In this document: positions 10,529 through 20,627 of the stretch, one piece after another | Layout of the letters: each line of letters starts with the position of its first letter | How positions within the stretch are numbered: the first letter of the stretch is position 1 | From: Tipula vernalis | Taxonomy: Eukaryota; Arthropoda; Insecta; Diptera; Tipulidae | Direction: 5' to 3' | Length of the DNA: 64,000 nt | NCBI GenBank assembly: GCA_958295665.1 | Contig: OY282558.1 | Coordinates: 186,288,015-186,352,014, forward strand | Made by a program: the position numbers and the translations under genes | Notes under the pieces: model-generated | The model's input: the letters and a program-made list of their open reading frames with translations, nothing else | Databases searched by the model: none | What the model was told of the DNA's origin: nothing

Positions 10529-10745
10529 CCACACATTTTTGAAAAAAAACACTTGTTTTAATATTTCGCAAATTTTATAGGTTTAAAAAAAATCACTCGA
10601 TCAATTTCGGCTTGTTAGGACATCATCAGGAGTGTAGATACTCCTGACGATGGCCTAACAAGCCGAAATTGATCGAGTGATTTTTTTAAACCTAAAAAAT
10701 TTGCGAAATGTTAAAACAAGTGTTTTTTTAAAAAATGTGTGTATT
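10529..10745. repeat. Near-perfect ~215-bp hairpin (foldback element)
   Basis: The left arm, through AATCACTCGATCAATTTCGG, is the reverse complement of the right arm. Arms are ~100 bp with only a few differences, and the loop is almost absent (centre near 10638, with GGAGTGTAGATACTCC itself palindromic). This is a self-complementary MITE type. A transcript would form a long double-stranded stem. Confidence 0.85.
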
Positions 10746-11034
10746 AAGTGTGTTTCGCAAAGTGCCCACGGCAGATAGTGTAAAAAGTAAAAGTTACTCT
10801 GTTAATTATTGGAACAAAAATATTTTATTCGGTAAATTAGGTATTCCTTTGAAAACGAAATGGCTCTGTCTAACATTTAGCAATGCTAACGTTGGTATTA
10901 CGTATATTTTTTGATGTCAATTCAATATTTTGGCATACGGGAAACAAGAAAATTCAAATTTAATTGAATTTACCGATATCGCTTTTCTCATTTGCACAGT
11001 ACGAAAAGAATGCGCCTAATATCTCGGAATGAAC

Positions 11035-11438
11035 ACTAACAAGGAAGGTACCCCAGTGTACCTCATCAATAGTTTCGAAGTTTTGCAATAGTATAGAACA
11101 CAAAAGAATATGAGTCACGTATTTTTTTTTAGTGCTAACTCGATAATATAAGGGGTAAAAACTACCCCGAACATATCTATTATCACCACCTACAAAATAG
11201 GAGATGCAGCCCTTAAGAACCGATTGATCGTCGATTATTTATAAAATAACTTTAAATGGTATACGAGACATTTATAAAAATGTGTTTAGGGGCCGAACAT
11301 TGGGGGTTGATTTTTACCCCGCTAAAAAAAAAGTTAACGACTAAAAAAAGTACGTGATTCTTATTTTTTTGTGTTTCTTAACATTGCAAAACTTGAAAAC
11401 AATCGATGAGGTACACCTGGGATACCTCCCTTGTAAGT
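11035..11438. mobile_element. MITE with ~110-bp inverted repeats
   Basis: The left end ACTAACAAGGAAGGTACCCC and the right end (reverse complement ACTTACAAGGGAGGTATCCC) are about 85% identical for ~110 bp, through TTTTGCAAT and CACGTA. The central ~190 bp include GGGGTAAAAACTACCCC. No open frame. Confidence 0.75.
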
Positions 11439-11639
11439 TAGTTACAACCATTTTAATTTAAAGTCACGATATGAAACTTAAACGTAGATTAGTTTCACAA
11501 CCGTTCCAGTTAAGAAATTTTAGATGAGCTTGAAGGCTTCTTTTGAATTATCATGACTTTATCGAATAATTCGTCCTTATCCATATTTTAAATAGGAATT
11601 ATCTACGTCTAAAAAACTAAGTAGTTCGGAATCTTCAAG

Positions 11640-11742
11640 TTTTGGTAAGATGTTATTGGATAATTACAAAATTGAAAGTTTTGATAGCAATTTTTTTTTT
11701 CGGGTGAAATCAACTTTTTTCAAGATATCTAAAGATTTCTGT
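11640..11742 (+). repeat. Dispersed repeat, copy 1
   Basis: Shares AAATTGAAAGTTTTGATA, a T-run with TCGGGTGAAAT, and the following ~40 bp with 50884-50993, in the same orientation. Identity of the element is unknown. Confidence 0.55.
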
Positions 11743-11781
11743 TTCAACGTATACTGTCTTCCATATTAAAGTGCACAGTCA

Positions 11782-12653
11782 TCATATTTGTAAACATGAG
11801 TAAATAAAGATAAAGCAAGTATAAAGCATCCCACTCGTCCTGAAGGTGATTCCAAAACTCTGCCTTGTTTGACCTATCTTCAAAAGGAATTCTGGCATCC
11901 AAGACGGTCCACAGATTCTCAATCGGGTTAATGTCCGGCGATTGAGCTGGCTAATCCAACAGTTCAATGTTATTTGCAGTGAAGTATTCCTTAGCAATTC
12001 GAGATGTATGTTTGGGATCGTTGTCCTGCATCAAAATGTAACGCCATTTTTTGAAGGGAAGGGCGAAGATTTTCCTTTAAAATATTGACATGACCTGCCC
12101 CAGTGAGTTTATCGTCGATTTCGACGAATTTTCCAACGCCCTTAGCACAGAATGCACCCCATACCATAACGTTACCTCCGCCATGCTTCACTGTTGGTTG
12201 AGTAAATTTCGAATCAATATGCTGAGAAGGCTTGCACCACACTCTTTGAGCCCGTTTCTTATTTCGAATTTCAAATTTTGATTCGTCGGTCCAAACAACA
12301 CGACTCCAAAATTCTACCGGTTTGTGAACATACTTCTTGGCGAAGGCAAGCCTTTTTGAACATTTTGTTTCCGCAACATTTGTTTCTTTTTGCACAAATA
12401 GTTGTTTAAACCCAAGGAATGTATTTCTCGCCGCACCGTGGACTCGAATAGATTTAAATTCAGTGCTTCTTGGATGCGCCTGGCTGAGGTTTTAGGATTT
12501 TTATTAACCTCTCGTTTAATTTTGTGCCTATCATTCTCGGAAAGGATTAACTGTACTTCCCACAAAAGGAAATGTGTTATAAATAAAAAATAATAGTGAA
12601 TATTATAACACTTGAACTAACCTGCTTTCAAGGCACAATTCATCACAAGGCAT
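11782..12653 (-). pseudogene. Tc1-like DD34E transposase pseudogene, nearly complete catalytic core
   Basis: From the right: MPCDELCLES (12653) is probably the original N-terminus. The first helix-turn-helix is then lost and the frame resumes at LSENDRHKIKREVNKNPKT, TSARRIQEALNLNL, then WSRVVWTDESKFEI (first Asp), HGGGNVMVWGAF, and, after a +1 frameshift near 12040, MQDNDPKHTSRIA (second Asp) and SPDINPIENLWTVL (third Glu, about 34 residues on). One TAG (for an expected Trp) precedes SPDINPIE. All three catalytic positions are still readable, so loss was fairly recent compared with the other copies. No inverted termini were found around it. Confidence 0.87.
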
Positions 12654-12726
12654 TGTCGCTTAAGTCAACTTAAGACAAAAATTATTTTCAATATTCGACT
12701 TTTTCTATCTCTCCTTTTAACTTCAC

Positions 12727-12880
12727 TAACTATATTCCAGAACTTCCGCTAAAAATCATTTTAGAATCCCATTTCCAACACACATGTCAAATTTTATAAT
12801 AATCGGTTGAGAAATAGCCAAATAGCCATAATAATTGGTCATATTCTAGAACTTCATCTAATTTTCTGACGTCTTACGGG
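12727..12880 (+). repeat. Dispersed repeat, copy 1 (pairs with 43600-43800)
   Basis: ATATTCCAGAACTTC, CATTTTAGAATCCCATTT and CATATTCTAGAACTTCATCT recur at 43720-43770 in the same orientation. The spacing suggests a degenerate ~100-bp tandem unit within each copy. Confidence 0.6.
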
Positions 12881-13628
12881 CGAGTATTACAAAAAAATCT
12901 TTCGATCGTTAAGGGTTATCAAGTAACTAATGCTAAAATGTGAAAAATGCCTAAAAAAATTGTTTGTTTATTTTGATGGTCACTTGTTCCTTTAATTGTT
13001 TTGGAAAACTTTGATCAATTTGTCTGGGAAAATGGTTGAATGGATTAATTTGAAAATGTACAGGGCTATTACAGGTACATTAAGCTGTAAAAAGACTAGG
13101 CAACATTAGTCTCCTCATCCTCATCAATATTTGTAAAGTAACGGTAGATTTACTAAAAAATCATAAAAAGTTAGTACTTTTCTTAAATAATCAGTAAAGG
13201 CTCTTGTAGGAAATTTAATGAAGTTTTAAAGCTGCCCTCAAATTTACTGTGGAATCATTGGTTGCTGAGATATCGATGATCAAAAACAAAAGGATTATTT
13301 TTCACTCAAAGTCAGACATCACAGTAAAAAATTGACGTAGAAGGACCAAACAAAAATTAAATTGAAGCCTAATTAACAGGCTAACTGACCTATGGCATTG
13401 GTTTAACTTAAAAAAATTTCTCAATAAATTTTTCGATCGGATTTCTCTTAAAAAAAAAAAAAAGATTCTGCTAAAAAATCTCGAAACTAGAGACTTGAAG
13501 CTTATACAATGCTTTTTTTCTATCTCTGCACAACCGTTTTTTATAAAGATACAGCCCTTCAAAAAATACCAAAAAAAAATTGGAAAAATTGAAAACACCT
13601 CCAAAATGTGTAAGTAAACACATGTACA
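12881..13628. other. Intergenic, no gene seen
   Basis: AT-rich. A minus-strand frame at 13302-13604 is dominated by Phe/Ser/Arg from low-complexity DNA and has no domain. Confidence 0.45.
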
Positions 13629-13636
13629 ATTATGGT

Positions 13637-14206
13637 CAGTGCTGTCGCTCTGAAAACTTTAAACAGAGTATAATTCAAATTTTCAGCGGAGTATTTCAAG
13701 TCAGAAGTGAGTACGGTACATACGAGATATAATAGTTAGACCTTAGACATAAATAATTGTTGGTGTTTTAGAAAAGTTACTATCTTGCAAATTACACTAA
13801 AAATGTTTTTAGTTTTTGAGCGAAATTTGAATATTAAAAGAAAAGTGATTTATTTATTGGTTTAGAACTATTTATCTATTTTACTATTAAAGCCTTAAGC
13901 CCTGTATGCTGCTCGAGCTAAATAGTTTTTAACGCGGCCAGAACTCTCCATGAATTCACAGATATTTTTAGATTATCGTTTTGCGATTTTTAAGTTTTTC
14001 TAGTAGGGAAGAGTACCGGTCAGCGAAACCGTAAGTGGTTAATGGAAAGCAGGAAGATATTAGCTTCGAACCCTTTTCATTTTCAAAAGCATAATTTTGG
14101 CAGATCATTTTCACAAAGCTATTGTAATTTTTGGGAATTGGAAGAAATTTTGGTGCAATTTAAAGAAATGTCGTTTCCAGACGATTCCACAGTAGGTACC
14201 TAGACT
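13637..14206 (+). repeat. Terminal direct repeat, copy 1
   Basis: About 80% identical to 17094-17655, including ATAGTTAGACCTTAGACATA, TATTTATTGGTTTAGA, TGCTGCTCGAGCTAAATAG and CGAACCCTTTTCATTTTCAA. It begins with the hAT-like end. Confidence 0.8.
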
Positions 14207-15035
14207 GGAAACCTGGACGAAATCTAAAAAAAATCGGCTTGAAAAAAATAGTACAGTTATTCGAAGTCTCATGTTTTTAATCAAAATAAAATTTTTGTTT
14301 TTTTGAAAGTTTCCACTTTACGTTTTTACTTACATTTTATTTTCAAAAAAAGTGCGTTTATACTTAATTTTAACGCAACTCTGTGAGATTAGGATGAAAC
14401 TTGACTATTCTTAACCGGTTATGAAGAAATTCGACATATGCGATGGAAATGGGGCTCTAATATGATGTTTCTAATTCCTGGAGCCGGTACTACTATTAGA
14501 AGCTTCGCTTCAGCTTTCCACACTTGGTTTTAACTTCAATCCGCAAGGAATTGGTCCTTAAGTAAATGTCACGAGACAAGACAAACCGCCAAATTTATTT
14601 GAATAACATTAATTAAATATCGCCATATATTTTATAACGGTTAACATTCAGTACATACTAGCAAAAATCAAAAAAAAATAAAACACAACTGTTTAAACCA
14701 TAGGCAGCCTCCGTATAATCGAACAAAGAAGGTTTAGGGGTTTTAGAAGAATTTACAGAGGGTAGTTCGAAGTCAATCCTTAAATAAAAAAATAAAGAAC
14801 TTTTATTAAAGGTTCGCCGAAAATTTTAAGGTTGTGTTAGTAGTAAATTAGGATATATTAAATTGGCGTATGTATTCACAGAAACTTAAGAATTTTTCTA
14901 TAAAAATATTTAAATATTTCTTCTATCACATTCACAAGTTGATAAAGTCTCAGACTGTGTAACGAATTGCTTGGGTCTGCGTTTAGACAACACCTGCAAA
15001 CAACACGTTATCAGAAAAATACTAAGCCAGGGACT
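14207..15035. other. Non-coding interior of the 13637-19841 element
   Basis: No open frame or recognised motif. Confidence 0.45.
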
Positions 15036-15113
15036 TCAGGGCGGTCAGATTTTTGCCGGCTAAAGCTCAGGGAGTGGGGTGGGGTTTCCTGAAGTATGAC
15101 CTAGCCTGTTTAG
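15036..15113 (+). repeat. Internal inverted repeat, left member
   Basis: CTTCAGGGCGGTCAG...GTGGGGTGGGGTTTC matches the reverse complement of 19270-19353. It is GC-rich against an AT-rich background. Confidence 0.6.
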
Positions 15114-15189
15114 ACCGCATAGATGAGAAGGAATTTTAAAACAGGGAAGGAGACAATCACGTATCACTTACCATACATGAGCAAACTTA

Positions 15190-17000
15190 CCACCTCATTC
15201 TCCAATCGTCAACACTATTCAGAACAAACAGCCATTATCAAATTAAAAAATCAAAAAAAAGGTAAATAAATAAAAAGAATTGATTAAACCCATCACAAAG
15301 AAAGTTGAATGTATTTAAACAATAAAAATAATTATATAATTACATTAATTGAAGAAAAAAAATTTAGAAGAAAACAAAACTTAAAAATACCCATACCTAA
15401 GCTATCTAAAACCTACCATATATGCCTAGATGCTAAATATAATAAAAACAATAAATCATCCTATCATTCTTATTGATATAAACTATATTTGATAAATAAA
15501 TGAAAACAAATTAAACTTATCTTTTAAATACTCGTTCGTTGTTGCTTGATGCCCTGTTGATGGTCGTTCTTGGCGAATATATTTTTTTTTTTTTTCGTTT
15601 TATAGGATACAGTTTGTTAACAGAATTTTGACTTTTGTTAACTTATCGAACCACTGAGATAAACGGTTATTTTATTTTTTTTTTTTTTTCCAACAAAATC
15701 ACTTATAGTTTTTTTTTTTTTTTTGGTTTCGTACCATAATATATTATTATTTTAACTTAATTCACGAGTATGTGCGAATGCATTCCAACGTTCGAAATAA
15801 ACTTAAATTTTTTTTTCTATTAAGTCCGCACAATTCAGTTTATACTTAACAGACTGTTCAATTTATTTTTTTTCTTTTTCACTGTAGTTTAACGTAACAC
15901 AGATATTATCTTGATTAATAAAGTTTCGTTACCAAAAGAACCATACAATTTTTGTTTTAATTTTTCTCATACAGTCTGTACGGTAATCATACTAAATTAT
16001 TAATTTCACAATGTATTTAATTTATTTCAACTGACTTAAGACGTTATTCGTATTAATTTTAACTTGTCTAAATTATTTATAACTTATTATTATAATTGTT
16101 TTTATTTATTTCGTTAGTGTAATTCATTTTAACTTAACTATATATTAGGAACTAGTTTTTTTGTATGAATTATTTTTACACAAAAAAAAAATCACTCAAC
16201 GACACAAAGTTTATCGTTTTATCTTCCTTTCATCAGGTTATAAAATTTCACTGACCATAGGTATTGTTCTTTTCGTTCTCGAAATAATTTTTATTTTTGA
16301 ATCACAAAATATTTAAATTACATGCAATATAGGGTAATTATTTTTTTTTTTATGATTTTAACTGAATATAATTACAATTTGTAAAGGCAATTGATAACAG
16401 AACAAAAAAAAAAATGTTATCCAACTAAAAAGTACTAAAGACTTTCAACTTTCTTTCTTTTCGATTCAAATTCATAATTGTAAAAAAAAAATTAAATAAT
16501 TAAGAATAGCTTTGCTGATCGAATTTATAAAATCAGCATCCGACTCAAAATCTAGCTATCAACTGTCCCATCTCGGTTTTCATTTTTTTTCATTTTAAGA
16601 TCCCGATATTTTCATAATACCATTACAATCAATTTTGCCCCCCTTAATCCAATTTCCCCGAAATTAATATTATTATTATTATTGTTTGGGTGTATGTACA
16701 ATACATTGTTTTTTTTTTATTACAACCAGAAATAGTTTTGTATCTGATCCCTCAATTGAAACGGTGGAAACGTTACAACTGCTTATGTTGCCAATTTGCC
16801 GTCTTATTTTAAAAAAAGAAATCGATACGACCAAGATTTTAAGAAAATAGTTTATAATTCACTAAGTCAGTGTGTCTGTGTGATAGTTTTGTGTGAACTA
16901 AAACTAATCGGATAAACATAAATAGTTTTTGTGTGTGTGTGTGTGTGTGGAAATGGAGAATTAGAGTTTTAGAGTTCGATTGAGGTTAGGGACTTGCTCC
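15190..17000. other. AT-rich low-complexity tract with (GT)n
   Basis: Many T and A homopolymers, an ATT run near 16665, and a perfect (GT)10-type microsatellite near 16929-16948. No gene is supported. Confidence 0.6.
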
Positions 17001-17093
17001 ATTTCGTTCGAGAAGAGTGAGCCTGATAAAAAAAAGTCAACACGTTGTTTCTCTCCAGTCAATTGATGTGAGTATCTCAGGGTCGGTGTCGGT

Positions 17094-17655
17094 CAGTGCT
17101 GCTGCTCTGAATGCCTTAAAGGGAGTACGTTTTGAGGGGAGCAGCCCCCCGTCAGAAGGGAGTACAGTACATATGAAATACAATAGTTAGACCTTAGACA
17201 TAAATAATTGTTGGTATTTTCTGATTAAAAAATCACGATCCAGCAAATTACACTAAAATTGGTTTTAGTTTTTGACTCAACCTTGAATATTAAAAGAAAA
17301 CTATTTTATTTATTGGTTTAGAGCTCTTAATTTATTTTACTATTAAACCGTTAAGCTCGAGCTGAATGCTGCTCGAGCTAAATAGTTTTTTTAACATGGC
17401 CACAACTCTCCATGAAATTACAGATACTTTTAGATTGTCGTTTTGAGTTTTTTAAATTTTTCTCGTAGAGAAGAGTGCCGATCAGCGAAATTTTTAATTT
17501 TTGTCTATTTTTACCTAAATTTTACGTGGTAAATGGAAAATTTATCTTAAAGAAACTTTAGCTTCGAACCCTTTTCATTTTCAAAGGCGTAATTTTGACA
17601 GATATGCGAATTCAGACATGTCAGAAATGTCATTGTCAGACACCTTAGTAGGTAT
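17094..17655 (+). repeat. Terminal direct repeat, copy 2
   Basis: Second copy of 13637-14206, beginning CAGTGCTGCTGCTCTG. Its left flank (GTGTCGGT) does not match the sequence after 19841, so it looks like an internal duplicate rather than a separately inserted end. Confidence 0.75.
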
Positions 17656-19269
17656 CTAGGGGGTGACCAGGTCAAAAATGACAGTTATTAAGTCTTGACT
17701 AAGTCAGATAATAAATTTCAATGTAGTTTCTTAAATAAAACAAGGTCAGAATTCAACAAATATTGCAAGCCACTATAATGCCACTTTGGTTAAAATTTTG
17801 TTAAAAAATTTGTTTTTTACTTTTATAACTACTCCCAGGTTTTTACAAAATTTCCAGGTTCCAGCACCAAATGGAGCACGTTTGCCAATGGATTTTAGTA
17901 AAGTTTTATACCGGATTTATAAAGCCGATTCTATCTGCAGTTCCTAATATAAAACAGAATTATTCATACCCTGAAAATTCCTTGGGTCACTTCATTTGAG
18001 CACGGATTTGATAAATAAAATAAGAGCTAAATTCAAGAAATATGGCGGAACACCACTAATGATATTTTGGTTGATGCCATTTATTAGAAACATTGTTTCA
18101 CCAAGTTTTCTTTGTGTTTACATATACATATACTTAGCTAACTCAGACTACCTTCTCAGTCTCCAATATCAAACGGATGGAATAAGCACATTTGTTGATG
18201 GATTTTAGTTATACAATAGTTCCTATTATACAATGTATTATTTCATGGGCTGAAAACATTTTCTGCCATAAAGCAGGGCTGGAATCAGGGTTTTTAAAAC
18301 AAAACAAGGCCCAATGGCAAGAACTATTTTGGAACACTATTCATGCTCGATACCATAAATCAAAAATTAGATTTGCCAAATTTTTTTTTCCATACACACC
18401 CAACGCAGACACATTTCTTCGCCTCCACACATCCTCATTCCTATACACATATATAAAGAGTAAACATTGGGCCAGTCATTTGGGGTTGGACTTTGAATAA
18501 AATTTTGTTGAAATTATTATTTTTCGGGTTCCTCCTGAATTTTGCAGGAGGTATGGTCACTCACAGGAGAATGTCAAAATAAAATTGAAAGACAATTTCT
18601 CCTGTCAGCATTTAACCTTGCTAGACAAGAAAGATGCAAGGGGGACTGGATTTTATTCAAATGTAAGCAAAGGATTTGAGAATATATATTGATGTTAAGG
18701 CGTATTGGACGAATGAAATTTCCCATATCACACTGCATAAAGCCAAACTTCCATTCAAATTTCTAGTCTGAAAAGGTTAAATGACTGCAGAAATTATCTT
18801 ACAGTATTATTTTTATATCTCTATAAAAGAGGGTCCTAGTCTAAGCTTATATGGAAGGGTTTGAGAGTATTCTAAATCCAAACTTCCACACATCGTTTAT
18901 GTGCGATGAGGATAAATTGCCGCATAATTTGCCTTGCAGCATAATTTTTGTATTCGGGAGGTCCTAATCTAAATATTTAGCCAAAGCAGATAACAGTTTT
19001 TTGTTAAAATCAGGTAATCTCTGTCATGTTTGAGTTTATCTGGTGCCCTAGTGCCTTGTTGTTTTTGTAAGTTGTGAAAAACTCTAAATTATCTTTTTAT
19101 AAGTTTACTGTAACGAAATGTTTTCGTGTGTTATTCGTGCTTTTGTTCAGTGATGAAGTTTAACTTAGTGATGAATTAGTGCCAGAATCCAATAGCGGGA
19201 TGGAATTGAGGTAAGTGGCATGGTAAGTGATGATTATGCTAGTTTTCCTTTCGTTTTTTTTCTGTTTTC
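17656..19269. other. Non-coding interior, two short unassigned frames
   Basis: Frames at 17996-18208 and 18192-18500 overlap in different phases and have no motif I recognise. GAATTTTGCAGGAGG and similar stretches suggest old repeat sequence. No gene called. Confidence 0.4.
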
Positions 19270-19353
19270 CTAAGCGGTCTCTCAAGATCCGTTCAACTTC
19301 TCAGAAATCCCACCCCAAACCCTGAGCTCGAGCCGACAATTGAACGACCGCCC
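19270..19353 (-). repeat. Internal inverted repeat, right member
   Basis: Reverse complement of 15036-15113 at about 70-75% identity. Both share CAGGGCGGTC and a GGGGTGGG core. Confidence 0.6.
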
Positions 19354-19849
19354 TGAGTAAGTTGAACGTGATAAACAATTCTGCTAACAGTTTATTTTAA
19401 AACTGGATATGAGATTACTCATAACCATGGACTTACGGTCCTGTTACAAGTTTTACCAAAAAATCTTTAGGCTCTGAAAAAAAAACATTGTGAAGTTGAG
19501 GTAATTTAGTTCGCAAATTTGACATGTTTGAATTGATATTGTCTGCTAAAGTGACTAGCACATTACTGCAAGAAAACCGTTTTATGGTTTTTTTTTGCAT
19601 GAGAATGACAGAAACCATTATAAATTAGCTTTGAAAAAATGCTTTATGGAAAAGCTAGCTATCTCCCAGAATATTATAATTATTGCAAACAAAAGTCGAT
19701 AAGTTAAAATATTGTGTAAATACAGTATTAGTACAGCGGTTATTAGAACAGGGGAGTACAAAATGAAACAGCGGAGTACAGGAGTAACTGCTAGGCGACA
19801 GTAGTACAAATACTGCGATCGTACTCACTTCGACAGCACTGATTATGGA

Positions 19850-20571
19850 GCAATAAAAAATTAATGAATTTAATTAATAAAACATAATTTAATTAATTTT
19901 TTTTTAAAATTGTTTGGGTCGACTTTTTCAATTTTTTCCTTTTTTTATTTTATTTTATTTTAAATAAACTTTTATCAATTTTATAATATACAGTTATAAC
20001 AAAAAAAAAAAAAAAAAATACATAATTTTATTTAATATTATTTTAATTAATAGAATTATAGTTAACACAAGATAATGGTAGATTAATCAAGAAATTGTAC
20101 AAAAATGTTTGAAAAAATTTGTATTTCCAAAGTCAGATTAAAAAAAATACATATTTTTTACAAAAATATATTTATTTATTCTACATATAATTTAATTAAA
20201 ATTCTTTTAGAATTTTAATTATTTTTTTTTTTTTTAATTTATTCGTTTATTAATTAATAAAAAATATATAATATTTTATATTATTTTATTTAATAATTAT
20301 AAAAGCTAAACAAAGAGGTTGAATCGATTAAATTTTTTTGAGTTTGACAGTTTTTTCTTTTTTTTTTTGGTTCAATAATAAAATGTTATATATCACGAAA
20401 TAGCTAGCTAGTTATAATAATTTACAAAAAATTTACGAGGGCAGTGATAAAAAAAAAAAATATTTTTAATTTAAAATCAAAAATAGCTGGATTTTGTTCT
20501 TTAAATGCTATAAGTTAATAATGGCACAGAGTTGAAAATTATAAAGAAAAAAATATGCGAATTTTTTTTTA
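19850..20571. other. AT-rich DNA downstream of the collagen gene
   Basis: Long A and T runs; no open frame. Part may be extended 3' UTR of the collagen gene. Confidence 0.5.
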
Positions 20572-20577
20572 TTTATT
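20572..20577 (-). terminator. Candidate collagen IV poly(A) signal
   Basis: AATAAA on the minus strand, 50 nt after the TAA at 20630-20628. Further AT-rich hexamers lie downstream, so alternative 3' ends are possible. Confidence 0.45.
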
Positions 20578-20627
20578 TTAAACAATTAATTAATTACATT
20601 TAATTATATTTCTTTTGTTGTTTTTGT

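Larger units (their letters stand above)
13637..19841. mobile_element. Candidate large non-autonomous hAT-like element
   Basis: The left end starts CAGTGCTGTCG at 13637; the right end is its exact inverse ending at 19841. The 8-bp flanks are ATTATGGT (13629-13636) and ATTATGGA (19842-19849), 7 of 8 identical, which is the target-duplication length of hAT elements (known). Inside are a second copy of the left ~570 bp at 17094, an internal inverted pair (15036-15113 with 19270-19353), long A/T-rich tracts and no recognisable transposase. It may be one 6.2-kb element or two overlapping insertions. Confidence 0.5.

Noticed and set aside
13302..13604. 100-codon minus frame
   Set aside because: Phe/Arg-rich translation of A/T homopolymers; no motif and no splice context.
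17996..18500. Two overlapping plus frames (70 and 102 codons) as a possible hAT gene
   Set aside because: No DDE, BED finger or dimerisation motif seen; overlapping in different phases.
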